A DNA stretch of 64,000 nt from Sulfitobacter sp. D7 (lineage in GTDB: Bacteria > Pseudomonadota > Alphaproteobacteria > Rhodobacterales > Rhodobacteraceae). The stretch spans positions 2,728,001 through 2,792,000 of the forward strand of contig NZ_CP020694.1 of NCBI RefSeq assembly GCF_003611275.1, written 5' to 3'. This document shows, one piece after another, positions 50,724 through 61,758 of the stretch. The translations under genes and the position numbers were made by a program. The notes beneath the pieces are model-generated. The model ran no database searches and was not told the origin of the DNA. It saw only the letters and a program-made list of their open reading frames with translations. Positions within the stretch are counted from its first letter, which is position 1; every line of letters starts with the position of its first letter.

Positions 50724-52190
50724 TTAGCGGCGCAGATAGGCGTCCCGGTATCCCGCCCGGCGCAGCTGACCAAGCGCCGCTTGGGCCGAGCCACCTGCGA
50801 TGGGGCCCGCCTGAACGCTGTGATAGGTCTTGCCGCCGCGTGTCTGTTTGCCGATGCGGGCAGGCATGCCCATGGATGCGATCTGACGCGCCGCGCGCTG
50901 CGCATTGGCTGGGCTACCAAAGACACCAACCTGCACATAGCCTGCCTTGGTGCTGACCTGCGCCGCCGGGGCCGACCGGCTGGAATAGACCGGTGCAGCC
51001 TTAACCGGCGCGGTCTTCACCGGCGCTCTCTTGACGGGGCGGGCATCGCGGTGGATCGGCGCGGCATTGCGGTAGCGCAGAACACGTTTCACCACTTGGC
51101 CGTCCCGTTCAACAATCTTGACCACCCCCAGTTTGCGGCGCTGAGTTTCGATATCAAGATAGGGGTAGATCAGCGGCACTTTGGCGGTCACATCTTCGCC
51201 GGTGGCCTTGTTCACCAAACGGCGCGGCACGGTCTGGGTCCAGACCAGCAGCATATCGGCGCGGCCTTCCAAGGTCTGCTCGGCGCGGTGCGGGTTCAGA
51301 CGGTCGTCCTCCCAGACCTTACGATAGCCGTGGGGAACTTTGACGTTTGTCGTGTTCAATCGGTTGATCGCCACATGTTTCGGCACGATCCGTGTTTGGG
51401 TGCCCACGGCCCGGGCAGGCGGCGCGCTGACCACCGGCGCCGCAACCACGGCGGGGGCGACGACACGTGCGGGCGCTGCGGCCACGCCGGGCATCATCCC
51501 TGCGCTACGGTAAGGCTGAGGGGCCGTGCCGCGCTGTGGGGTGGTGGGCGCAAGACGGCCTGTCACGATAGGTTCGGCCTGCGGGCCACAACGCACGCTA
51601 TAGCCATCCCCGCGCCGCATATAGCGCTGCGACAGAGGCGAAGCGCCGGGGCAAGCGGTGACGAACCCAGCCGGTGCCGGAGCAGCCAGAGCGACGGGTT
51701 TGCTCGGCACCACGGGCACGGGGCGCGGTGCGGTTTCGCGCACGACTTTGGGGGCGGATGCGCGAACCGGGGCCGGAGCCACACGGCGCACCACCTTTTG
51801 CGGTGCGGGCCGGGCCACGGGGGCTTGCGGTTTCACCTTGGGCGCTTGCACTTCGGCGACGCGGGTCGGCGGCGTTTTGGCGGGGGCGGCTTCGACCTTG
51901 GTCTTCGCTGCTGTTGTCGCCTGTGCAGCCGCCACTTGCACGCCGTTCGTGGGCTGGAAACCACAGATCTGCTGGCGCGCGCGGCTCATGCGGGGGACCC
52001 ATGACACATCGCCGTCGATGCCCGCACGGATGAACACACATCCCGCGCTGTCGACATATTGCTTGCCCTTGTAGGAAGACGGCGGAAACTCCGCTGGCTG
52101 GCTGCGGCTGTCTTGCGCTTGGGTCTGCGATCCGCCGACGCCCAAAGCGGCCACGATCACTGCCATGGCAATACTTTTGGTAAGTGTCAT
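50724..52190 (-). CDS. Secreted SPOR-domain protein with Ala/Pro-rich linker
   Basis: 488 residues. A signal peptide (MTLTKSIAMAVIVAALGVGG) is followed by a small cysteine-containing region (VDSAGCVFIRAGIDGDVSWV, RARQQICGFQ), an Ala/Pro/Val-rich low-complexity linker (about 85-280), a second folded piece (RKVWEDDRLNPHRAEQTLEG and so on), and a C-terminal SPOR domain (about 415-488: YVQVGVFGSPANAQRAARQI, AGPIAGGSAQAALGQLRRAG). SPOR domains bind denuded peptidoglycan at the septum, so a cell-division or wall role is expected. It is a single gene. Confidence 0.9.
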   Translation of the reverse strand: MTLTKSIAMAVIVAALGVGGSQTQAQDSRSQPAEFPPSSYKGKQYVDSAGCVFIRAGIDGDVSWVPRMSRARQQICGFQPTNGVQVAAAQATTAAKTKVEAAPAKTPPTRVAEVQAPKVKPQAPVARPAPQKVVRRVAPAPVRASAPKVVRETAPRPVPVVPSKPVALAAPAPAGFVTACPGASPLSQRYMRRGDGYSVRCGPQAEPIVTGRLAPTTPQRGTAPQPYRSAGMMPGVAAAPARVVAPAVVAAPVVSAPPARAVGTQTRIVPKHVAINRLNTTNVKVPHGYRKVWEDDRLNPHRAEQTLEGRADMLLVWTQTVPRRLVNKATGEDVTAKVPLIYPYLDIETQRRKLGVVKIVERDGQVVKRVLRYRNAAPIHRDARPVKRAPVKTAPVKAAPVYSSRSAPAAQVSTKAGYVQVGVFGSPANAQRAARQIASMGMPARIGKQTRGGKTYHSVQAGPIAGGSAQAALGQLRRAGYRDAYLRR

Positions 52191-52277
52191 CTAATGCCCC
52201 CACACTATCTAGTAGAACGATGCCTCAGCGCGCGGCCTGAGTAAAGCACCACGCGCTGAATAGCGAAACTTACCGGA

Positions 52278-52919
52278 TCACTTTGTGCCGAACATCCGGT
52301 CGCCCGCGTCGCCCAGACCCGGAATGATATAGCCCTTCTCGTTCAGCGCCTCATCCAGCGAGGCCGTGACGATGCGCACGTCCGGATGCGCGGCCTTCAT
52401 CGTGGCCACACCTTCGGGCGAGGCGAGCAGGCAAAGGAAGATGATGTTGGTGGCCCCGGCCTCTTTCAGCAGGTTGATCGCCGCGACCGAGGAGTTGCCG
52501 GTGGCCAGCATCGGATCCACGGCAATGACCAGACGATCTTCCATCGCCTCGGGCACCTTGAAGTAATACTGCACCGGCTGCAGTGTCTCTTCGTCACGGT
52601 AGAGACCGACAAAACCGACCCGTGCCGAGGGGATCAGCTCCAGAACCCCGTCCATCAGCCCGTTACCCGCCCGCAGGATCGAGATCAGCGCAAGCTTCTT
52701 GCCGTCGAGCGTCGGCGCGTCCATCTCCTGCATCGGGGTCTCGACCCGTTTGGTCGTCATCGGCAGGCCGCGCGTCACCTCATAGGCCAAAAGCTGGCTG
52801 ATCTCGCGCAGCAATTGCCGGAAGGCGGCGGTCGAGGTGGTTTTGTCGCGCATGATGGTCAGTTTGTGCTGCACCAGCGGATGGTCAACGATCGTCAGAT
52901 GATTGGGGGTATCGGTCAT
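52278..52919 (-). CDS. upp: Uracil phosphoribosyltransferase
   Basis: 213 residues converting uracil and PRPP to UMP. Visible: [20 protein letters not shown] (N-terminus), [20 protein letters not shown], and the PRPP loop [20 protein letters not shown] (most family members have GGS where this reads GNS). The length is standard. It ends a nucleoside salvage order cdd-deoA-deoB-upp on the minus strand, 70 bases after deoB. Confidence 0.95.
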   Translation of the reverse strand: MTDTPNHLTIVDHPLVQHKLTIMRDKTTSTAAFRQLLREISQLLAYEVTRGLPMTTKRVETPMQEMDAPTLDGKKLALISILRAGNGLMDGVLELIPSARVGFVGLYRDEETLQPVQYYFKVPEAMEDRLVIAVDPMLATGNSSVAAINLLKEAGATNIIFLCLLASPEGVATMKAAHPDVRIVTASLDEALNEKGYIIPGLGDAGDRMFGTK

Positions 52920-52989
52920 GCGGCAGGCTCCTTTATTTGCCTCGCTTCTAGCCGCACAAGCGCCCCGCTCGCAAGCAAAGGCTGCGCGG

Positions 52990-54180
52990 CTAGGCGGGCA
53001 CCTTTACCCCCAGATGCCCGGCGACAAGCGCCGCCACATCGGCAAAGCCGATCTGACCCAGCTCCCCTGCCCCGGTCCCGGCGACCAGCACCGGCACCCT
53101 TTCGCGCGTGTGATCGCTGCCTGCCCATGTCGGATCATTCCCGTGATCCGCCGTCACGACCAGCATGTCCCCCTCGCGCAGCGCGGCGATCACCTTGCCG
53201 ATCTCGGTGTCGAACCACTCCAACGCGCGGGCATAGCCCGACACATCGCGGCGGTGACCATAAAGGCTGTCGAACTCCACGAAATTGGCAAAGGTCAGGC
53301 TGCCGTCTTCGGCCTCTTCCACCAGATCATGCAGGTGTTCCATCAGCTTGGCATCCGGCCCTTTGCGCAATTCATCAATGCCTTGCATGGTAAAGATGTC
53401 GCCGATCTTGCCCACCGCGTAGACCCGCCCACCGGCGTTTTGCACCCAATTGGTCAGCACTGGTTTCGGCGGCATGATGGCATAGTCGCGGCGGTTCGCG
53501 GTGCGCTGGAATGCGCCCGGTTCGCCGGTGAAAGGCCGCGCGATGACACGGCCCACCTTCATCTCATGCAGGCGGGGTGCGATGTCTTCGCAAAGCTTCA
53601 GCAAACGGTCGAGGCCAAAGGTCTCTTCATGCGCGGCGATCTGGAAAACACTGTCGGCTGAGGTATAGCAGATCGGCCAGCCGCTTTCGCAATGCGCCGC
53701 CCCCAGCCGCTCAATGATCGCCGTGCCCGAGGCATGACAATTGCCCAAGATGCCATCGGTGCCCGCCAGCCGCGCGACCTCTTCGGTCAGGTCGGCCGGA
53801 AAGGCCGGTGTTTCATCCGGGAAGTATTGCCAAGCCCAAGGCACCGGCAACCCCGCCAATTCCCAATGACCCGAAGGGGTATCCTTGCCCTGCGAAACCT
53901 CCGTCGCAGCACCCCAGCGGCCCTCTGGGGTCGCTCCCAAACCCGGCGCTTCCATCCCGCTGGCGAGCGTCAGCGCGGCACCCAGCCCCAACCGGTCAAG
54001 ATGCGGCAGGACAAGCGGTCCGCTGCGGCCCTCTTCGGCCTCTCCCGCGGCACAGGACTGCGCGATATGGCCCAGCGTGTTGGCCCCGGTATCGGGCAGA
54101 TCGCCGTTAAAGAAATCCCCGGCGTCCGGCGCGCCGCCGATGCCCACGGAATCGATCACGACCAAGAATGCACGTCCCAT
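52990..54180 (-). CDS. deoB: Phosphopentomutase
   Basis: 396-residue alkaline-phosphatase-superfamily enzyme interconverting (deoxy)ribose-1- and 5-phosphate. Visible: [19 protein letters not shown] (metal Asp), the phosphorylated Thr in [34 protein letters not shown] and [20 protein letters not shown] (metal His/Asp), ending GVKVPA. The start overlaps the deoA stop by one base. Works on the deoxyribose-1-phosphate made by DeoA. Confidence 0.96.
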   Translation of the reverse strand: MGRAFLVVIDSVGIGGAPDAGDFFNGDLPDTGANTLGHIAQSCAAGEAEEGRSGPLVLPHLDRLGLGAALTLASGMEAPGLGATPEGRWGAATEVSQGKDTPSGHWELAGLPVPWAWQYFPDETPAFPADLTEEVARLAGTDGILGNCHASGTAIIERLGAAHCESGWPICYTSADSVFQIAAHEETFGLDRLLKLCEDIAPRLHEMKVGRVIARPFTGEPGAFQRTANRRDYAIMPPKPVLTNWVQNAGGRVYAVGKIGDIFTMQGIDELRKGPDAKLMEHLHDLVEEAEDGSLTFANFVEFDSLYGHRRDVSGYARALEWFDTEIGKVIAALREGDMLVVTADHGNDPTWAGSDHTRERVPVLVAGTGAGELGQIGFADVAALVAGHLGVKVPA

Positions 54181-55484
54181 CAGCCGATCCTTTCCAAAAT
54201 CAATTCCGGCGCTTTGATCGGCGTATCGCCCAGCGTAATTGCCGCCAAAACCGCCGCCTCTGCCGCATCCGCCGCCTCTGGCCCCGCCGCATGGATCAGT
54301 GCCAAGGGCTGGCCCGCAGGGACCTCATCGCCCAAGCGCAGCACTTCCGACAGGCCCACTGCCGGGTCGATCTGGTCCGCTTCAATCACCCGGCCACCGC
54401 CAAGATTGACCACCGCCATCCCAAGCGCCGCGCCGTCGATCTCGCTGACGGTGCCGCCGCGCGGCGCAGGCACAGCGCGGATCACCGGAGCTTTGGGCAG
54501 GATGCGCCCCCAGTTTTCGGCGAAATCGGCGGGCGCGCCCATGGCGCTCAGCATCCGAGTGAAATGTTCCAATGCGCGGCCATCGCGGACCGCCGCGCGC
54601 AGGGCATCGGCCCCGGCCTCGGCACTCGCGGCCAGTCCGCCATTGGCGAGCAGACCGCCCCCCAGTTCAGCCGTTACATCAAGGATTGGCCCGGTGGCCG
54701 CTCCGGTTAACACCCGCATCACCTCGGCCACTTCCAGCGCGTTGCCAAGGCTCGGCACCAGCGGCTGGTTCATGTCGCTGATCACCGCCGTTGTGGGGCA
54801 ACCCGCCGCCGTGGCGGTGCCGCTCAGCGCTTCGGCCAAGGCGCGCGCCTGCGACAGTTCTTTCATGAAAGCGCCCGAGCCGACCTTTACATCCAGCACC
54901 AGCCCATCCAGCCCAGCGGCGAGCTTTTTCGACAGGATCGAGGCGGTGATCAGATCGAGCGAATCCACGGTCGAAGTCACATCCCGCACCGCATAAAGCC
55001 GCCGATCCGCCGGGGCGATGTCGCCGCTGGCGCTGACGATGGCGCAGCCCACCTCCCGCACGACCGCGCGAAACTGTGCCTCTTCCAATTGCGTGCTAAC
55101 GCCGGGGATCGCCTCCAGCTTATCCAGCGTGCCGCCCGTGTGCCCCAAACCCCGGCCCGAGATCATCGGCACGTAAGCGCCGCAAGCCGCCAGCGCCGGG
55201 GCAAGGATCAGCGACACGCAATCGCCCACGCCGCCTGTGGAATGTTTGTCGAGCACCGGACCGTCCAAATCCCAGTCCAACACCTGCCCCGAATCGCGCA
55301 TCGCAAGGGTCAAGGCCACCCGGCCCTGCTGGTCCAATCCATTGAGGCAGATGCCCATGGCAAAGGCCCCGGCCTGCGCGTCGCTGACACGGCCGTCGGC
55401 CAGCGCTCGGGCCATCCACGTCAGCGCCTCTGCGTCCAATGCCTCTCCATGGCGCAGCCGCGCCAGAATGTCCCGCGCGCTCAT
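54180..55484 (-). CDS. deoA: Thymidine phosphorylase
   Basis: 434-residue pyrimidine nucleoside phosphorylase. Visible: NLNGLDQQ-like linker, VLDKHSTGGVGDCVSLILAP (phosphate binding), MISGRGLGHTGGTLDKLEAI (thymidine binding), AVRDVTSTVDSLDLITASIL, SKKLAAGLDGLVLDVKVGSG. Length is typical. ATG at 55484 with GCAGGG upstream; it begins 4 bases after the cdd stop. Cleaves thymidine to thymine and deoxyribose-1-phosphate. Confidence 0.95.
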   Translation of the reverse strand: MSARDILARLRHGEALDAEALTWMARALADGRVSDAQAGAFAMGICLNGLDQQGRVALTLAMRDSGQVLDWDLDGPVLDKHSTGGVGDCVSLILAPALAACGAYVPMISGRGLGHTGGTLDKLEAIPGVSTQLEEAQFRAVVREVGCAIVSASGDIAPADRRLYAVRDVTSTVDSLDLITASILSKKLAAGLDGLVLDVKVGSGAFMKELSQARALAEALSGTATAAGCPTTAVISDMNQPLVPSLGNALEVAEVMRVLTGAATGPILDVTAELGGGLLANGGLAASAEAGADALRAAVRDGRALEHFTRMLSAMGAPADFAENWGRILPKAPVIRAVPAPRGGTVSEIDGAALGMAVVNLGGGRVIEADQIDPAVGLSEVLRLGDEVPAGQPLALIHAAGPEAADAAEAAVLAAITLGDTPIKAPELILERIG

Positions 55485-55488
55485 GAGG

Positions 55489-55881
55489 TTAACCCTGCAT
55501 ATGGGCGGCGCCAAAGGCCCCCGGAAGCAGGTCGCCCATGGTCATCTGCTGCTCTTTGCCCGCCACGGTCGCCATGGTCACCGACACCTTGTCGCCCGAA
55601 AACTCGGCCAGTTTCTGACGGCAGCCGCCGCAGGGGGTCACCGGCAGATCGCTGCCCGCCACCACATAGACCTCGGCGATGTCACGCTCGCCCGCTGCGA
55701 CCATGGCGGCAATCGCCCCAGCCTCGGCACAGGTGCCCTGCGGGTAGGCGACGTTTTCGACATTGCAGCCGCTGAATACCGCGCCCGACGCCGTGCGGAT
55801 CGCCGCACCGACCTTGAAATTCGAATAGGGCGCATGGGCATTTTCCCGCACCATCACAGCCGCTTCGCGCAAATCAGTCAT
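55489..55881 (-). CDS. cdd: Cytidine deaminase
   Basis: 130-residue zinc enzyme deaminating cytidine/deoxycytidine. Visible: AHAPYSNFKVGAAIRT, and the zinc site with Cys51-Ala-Glu53 (GTCAEAGAIAAM) and Cys84/Cys87 (VTPCGGCRQK). The Glu53 is the proton shuttle. The start at 55881 is supported by GGGGAGAG; the ORF reading from 55944 is not. First gene of the cdd-deoA-deoB-upp unit; the promoter lies in the gap of about 220 bases shared with the divergent malic enzyme gene. Confidence 0.95.
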   Translation of the reverse strand: MTDLREAAVMVRENAHAPYSNFKVGAAIRTASGAVFSGCNVENVAYPQGTCAEAGAIAAMVAAGERDIAEVYVVAGSDLPVTPCGGCRQKLAEFSGDKVSVTMATVAGKEQQMTMGDLLPGAFGAAHMQG

Positions 55882-56102
55882 TAGGCTCTCCCCTTTTCTC
55901 GGACTATAGGAAATTGCCCCGCCCTGTGCGATGCAAAACCACATGTCACCTCAATCGCCTCATAAAGCCTGCGTAAAATGACCTGCAAGGACGACGCTGG
56001 GGCAAAGCCACCCGCCGCCAAGACCGACCCGCCCAAATGCCGCTTTGCTTGCGCGCAAAAATTAGTTTAACGCTAAACCATTATTCGGGAGGAGCATGAA
56101 CG

Positions 56103-58376
<2,274 letters not shown>

Positions 58377-58383
58377 GCCCCCA

Positions 58384-58414
58384 AGCAAAACGCCGCCCCC
58401 TTCGGGGGACGGCG
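58384..58414 (-). terminator. Terminator after the 36-residue gene
   Basis: On the minus strand CGCCGTCCCC, loop CGAA, GGGGGCGGCG (one G-T wobble) is followed by TTTTGCTT. It is 20 bases past the small gene stop at 58435 and 7 bases past the convergent maeB stop. Confidence 0.82.
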
Positions 58415-58434
58415 CTGCGTGGTCGGGGATAAGT

Positions 58435-58545
58435 TTATTTACGGGGCGTGGCGGGTTTGATGTCCGCGACGGAGGACGGGGCCTTGGCGGCGGGTTTTGC
58501 CGCGGCCTTGGCTTGCTTCTTCTTGTTGCTGATTTTGTCACCCAT
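58435..58545 (-). CDS. Small basic Lys/Ala/Pro-rich protein (36 residues)
   Basis: Reads MGDKISNKKKQAKAAAKP then AAKAPSSVADIKPATPRK, stop. It is short enough to be missed by length filters, but the features support a real gene: the reading starts ATG with AAAGGG about 7 bases upstream, ends with a TAA and is followed by a good terminator (58384-58414). The composition (KKK, AAAKPAAKAP) resembles histone-H1-like tails or a nucleic-acid-binding peptide (inference). No domain recognised. It lies between convergent maeB and mipA. Confidence 0.65.
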   Translation of the reverse strand: MGDKISNKKKQAKAAAKPAAKAPSSVADIKPATPRK

Positions 58546-58650
58546 GGTCGGGCCCTTTGTCATGCGAGGGGCGCTGGCCTCATGCCGCGCCTAACCTCAT
58601 CATGACAAGAATCCTGCCGCAAACTGATCCGTTTTCGACCGAGATGTCGC

Positions 58651-58679
58651 AAACAACGCGCCGCCCCGAGAGGCGGCGC
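58651..58679 (-). terminator. Likely terminator of the mipA gene
   Basis: On the minus strand GCGCCGCC and GGCGGCGC pair over 8 bp around a 6-base loop, followed by GTTGTTTGC (partial T-run), starting 9 bases past the stop at 58688. Confidence 0.65.
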
Positions 58680-58687
58680 AATGCCGC

Positions 58688-59449
58688 TTAGAACCGCCAG
58701 TTGAACGCGCGGCTCACGCCGATGCGCATGGTCCATTGATCATCAGAACCGGCCTGCGTGATCGGGCTGTCGGCGGCGTCATTCAGCAGATGCTGATAGG
58801 CCACGGCCCCCTCAAGCGCCCATGCCTCGTCCAGACGGTAGGTCGCCTGCACTTCGACGCCCGCCCCCAGCAGGCCGCCTTCGGCCTCATAGGCCGCCAA
58901 GGTCGGTGTGGCCGTGTCGACGCCGAAATAAGTGTCGGCATAGGTGTCATTGCCAAGGCTGAAACGCGGGCCTGCGGTGATGGTCCAACGCTCATCGGGG
59001 CGGAAAATCACGTCAGCGCCGATGTCGCCGGTCACGCCTTCATGCCCGCCAAACCCTTGGCGCACTTTGCCGAAGACCTGCCAGTTCACCTCGCGGTAGA
59101 CCACGCCAAAGCCCAGTTCGACCGCCGCATCGATGTCCTCAAGCCCCGCCAGTTCGGGGTGATCGGAACTGTCACGCTCGCCCAGATAGCGGAACGCGCC
59201 AGTAAAGCCGAAACCGGTTTTGGGCGCTTCGCCGATGTTGGTACCGATCTTGCGCCCGCCCCATTCCAACGAGCCAAAGGTAAAGGCCAAATCCGGCGTC
59301 GCGCGGTAGCTGCTGGCGCCCGGATAATCAGGTGCCGCCCCCACCCCGCCGCGCAGGGCAAAGTTGAAGGAACGGTCCTGCGCCGCAACCGGCAGCGCGG
59401 CAACCATGGCGAGGCAGGAAGCAAGGGGCAGAGAAAGGGCGAGACGCAT
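58688..59449 (-). CDS. MipA/OmpV family outer-membrane protein
   Basis: 253 residues: signal peptide MRLALSLPLASCLAMVAALP (cleaved near 22) followed by a beta-barrel sequence with alternating aromatic strands (FNFALRGGVGAAPDYPGASS, LAFTFGSLEWGGRKIGTNIG, VNWQVFGKVRQGFGGHEGVT) and a C-terminal Phe (SRAFNWRF), the barrel assembly signal. MipA/OmpV members act as scaffold or porin-like proteins. The start at 59449 is chosen because the ORF extension upstream is not signal-like. Confidence 0.88.
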   Translation of the reverse strand: MRLALSLPLASCLAMVAALPVAAQDRSFNFALRGGVGAAPDYPGASSYRATPDLAFTFGSLEWGGRKIGTNIGEAPKTGFGFTGAFRYLGERDSSDHPELAGLEDIDAAVELGFGVVYREVNWQVFGKVRQGFGGHEGVTGDIGADVIFRPDERWTITAGPRFSLGNDTYADTYFGVDTATPTLAAYEAEGGLLGAGVEVQATYRLDEAWALEGAVAYQHLLNDAADSPITQAGSDDQWTMRIGVSRAFNWRF

Positions 59450-59638
59450 GTGGGCAGGCTCCAAAGGTAATAGGGTTTCGGGGCAATCTAGCATGACGCG
59501 CCGCAACTGACAGGAACAATAGCGATCCGCTTGCCGAAATCTTTCTAAGCGGCCAGAGTGGCTGGAAATATTTGCGCGTCAGTACAGCTATACCCGGCCC
59601 GCGGGTTTGCCGCACAGTGCAACAGGAGGAGGAACACC

Positions 59639-61531
59639 ATGGGATACCGTGACACCTATGACCGCTGGCAGGCCGATCCGGAAGCCTATTGGCTGGAGCA
59701 GGCAGAGACGATCGATTGGGACATCGCGCCGACGCGCGCGCTGTATGACCGGGGCGACCATATCTATGAGTGGTTCGCGGATGCCAGTGTAAACACCTGC
59801 TACAACGCTGTGGACCGCCATGTCGAACAGGGCAACGGCAAGCGTGTGGCGATCATCTATGACAGCCCGATCACCGGCAATAAATCGACCCTGACCTATA
59901 GCGAGTTGCAGGCCCATGTCGCCTCGCTCGCCGGCGCGCTGGTGGCGCAAGGTGTGGAAAAAGGCGACCGCGTGGTGATCTATATGCCCATGGTCCCCGA
60001 AGCGGTGGAGGCGATGCTGGCCTGCGCACGGATTGGCGCGATCCATTCGGTGGTGTTCGGCGGCTTTGCCTCAAGCGAGCTGGCGGTGCGGATCGACGAT
60101 TGCAAACCCAAGGCGATCATCGCCGCCTCTTGCGGGGTGGAGCCATCGCGGGTGGTGGATTACAAGCCCCTGCTCGACGGGGCTATCGAACAGGCCACGC
60201 ATAAGCCCGACACCTGCATCATCCTGCAACGCGGCCAGAAACCCTGTGAGTTGAACCCCGAGCGGGACATTGACTGGTATGCCGCCCAAGACGGCGTGCG
60301 CCCCGCGCCTTGCGTCCCCGTTGAGGGGAACCACCCGGCCTATATCCTTTACACCTCCGGCACCACCGGCGCGCCCAAAGGCGTGGTGCGCCCCACGGCG
60401 GGGCATCTGGTGGCGCTGAACTGGACGATGAAAAACATCTATAACGTCAATCCGGGCGAGGTTTTCTGGGCCGCGTCAGACGTGGGCTGGGTCGTGGGCC
60501 ACAGCTACATCTGCTATGCGCCGCTGATTGCGGGAAACACCACCGTTGTGTTCGAGGGCAAGCCCGTGGGCACCCCCGATGCAGGCACCTTCTGGCGGGT
60601 GATCGAAGAGCATGGCGTGTCGAGTTTCTTCACCGCCCCCACCGCGATCCGCGCCGTAAAACGCGAAGACCCCAAGGGCGAGGAGATCAAGAAATACGAT
60701 CTATCGAGCCTGCGTGCGCTTTACCTCGCGGGGGAACGGGCCGATCCGGATACCGTCGAATGGGCGCAAGAAAAGCTGGGCAAGCCGGTCTACGATCATT
60801 GGTGGCAGACTGAAACCGGCTATACCATTGTCGGCAACCCGGCGGGGCTTGAGGCGCTGCCGGTCAAGGTCGGCTCGCCCACCGTGCCGATGCCCGGCTA
60901 TGACGTGGAAATTCTTGATGAGCGCGGCGAACCCCTGCCTGCTGGAGAGTTGGGCGCGATTGCCATCAAGCTCCCCCTGCCCCCCGGCACCCTGCCCGGC
61001 CTGTGGAACGCCGAAGACCGGTTTCGCAAATCCTATCTCACCACCTTCCCCGGCTATTATGAGACCGGCGATGCAGGCCGGATTGATGAAGACGGCTATG
61101 TCTGGATTATGGCGCGCACCGATGACGTGATCAACGTGGCAGGCCACCGGCTGTCGACCGGGGCGATGGAAGAGGTCTTGGCGGGCCACCCCGATGTGGC
61201 CGAATGCGCCGTGGTGGGGGTCAGCGATGACCTCAAGGGCCAGTCGCCCGTGGGCTTTTTGTGCCTTACCAAGGGCGTCGACCGCCCGCATGAAGAAATC
61301 GTCGCGGAATGCGTCACCCGGATGCGCGAGCAGATTGGCCCCGTCGCCGCCTTTAAACAGGCCATTGTGGTGGACCGCCTGCCCAAGACCCGATCGGGCA
61401 AAATCCTCCGCGCGACCATCGTGAAAATCGCCGATGGAGAGGATTTCAAGCCGCCCGCAACCATCGACGACCCGGCAATCTTGGACGAGATTCGTGACGC
61501 GCTGAAAGGCATCGGCTACCCGCAGGCCTGA
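59639..61531 (+). CDS. prpE: Propionate-CoA ligase (propionyl-CoA synthetase)
   Basis: 630-residue ANL acyl-CoA synthetase of the Acs/PrpE size. Visible: VIYMPMVPEAVEAMLACARI, SVVFGGFASSELAVRIDDCK, YTSGTTGAPKGVVRPTAGHL (P-loop), WWQTETGYTIVGNP (A5), YYETGDAGRIDEDGYVWIMA (A7), and the catalytic Lys in LPKTRSGKILRATIVKI. The order and GLPGLWN-type loop distinguish PrpE from acetyl-CoA synthetase. With MeaB and a mutase it feeds propionyl-CoA to succinyl-CoA. AGGAGGA precedes ATG 59639. Confidence 0.92.
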   Translation: MGYRDTYDRWQADPEAYWLEQAETIDWDIAPTRALYDRGDHIYEWFADASVNTCYNAVDRHVEQGNGKRVAIIYDSPITGNKSTLTYSELQAHVASLAGALVAQGVEKGDRVVIYMPMVPEAVEAMLACARIGAIHSVVFGGFASSELAVRIDDCKPKAIIAASCGVEPSRVVDYKPLLDGAIEQATHKPDTCIILQRGQKPCELNPERDIDWYAAQDGVRPAPCVPVEGNHPAYILYTSGTTGAPKGVVRPTAGHLVALNWTMKNIYNVNPGEVFWAASDVGWVVGHSYICYAPLIAGNTTVVFEGKPVGTPDAGTFWRVIEEHGVSSFFTAPTAIRAVKREDPKGEEIKKYDLSSLRALYLAGERADPDTVEWAQEKLGKPVYDHWWQTETGYTIVGNPAGLEALPVKVGSPTVPMPGYDVEILDERGEPLPAGELGAIAIKLPLPPGTLPGLWNAEDRFRKSYLTTFPGYYETGDAGRIDEDGYVWIMARTDDVINVAGHRLSTGAMEEVLAGHPDVAECAVVGVSDDLKGQSPVGFLCLTKGVDRPHEEIVAECVTRMREQIGPVAAFKQAIVVDRLPKTRSGKILRATIVKIADGEDFKPPATIDDPAILDEIRDALKGIGYPQA

Positions 61532-61592
61532 CCAATAAACCTCAAGGCGGTGGACCTGCGCAGGTCTGGCGCTAAACTCTCACCCAAGGAAA

Positions 61593-61623
61593 CGCACGGG
61601 CTTGCCTGCCCGCGCGTTTTTTT
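61593..61623 (+). terminator. Rho-independent terminator after prpE
   Basis: CGCACGGGC and GCCCGCGCG pair over nine positions with one A-C mismatch around a 6-base loop, followed by a run of seven T. It is 61 bases past the prpE stop. Confidence 0.88.
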
Positions 61624-61758
61624 ACAATTGCGCTGCTTGCGCGAAATATGCGAAGCGCCCTCGGAAATGCCCCGCAGCGGGGCCAACCACGACAGCACAT
61701 CCAGTGGGTCTTTTCCCTCCCGGAGCATGCCCTCCGGCCGCGCAGAAAGGTTTTCGAC
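61624..61758 (+). promoter_or_regulatory. Structured leader of the nspC transcript
   Basis: 135 bases between the prpE terminator and the nspC GTG. Two hairpins are visible: GCCCCG-CAG-CGGGGC (61669-61683) and CCGGAG-CATGCC-CTCCGG (61720-61737), the latter ending about 20 bases before the start codon. The sequence from ATG 61648 is open in frame into nspC but lacks a ribosome site. Whether this is a regulatory leader or just spacer cannot be decided. Confidence 0.45.

Noticed and set aside
50703..52004. 433-residue plus-strand reading
   Set aside because: Antisense to the SPOR gene; its length reflects the Ala/Pro-rich linker on the opposite strand.
53692..54996. 434-residue plus-strand reading
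   Set aside because: Antisense to deoB and deoA, which are complete and motif-bearing.
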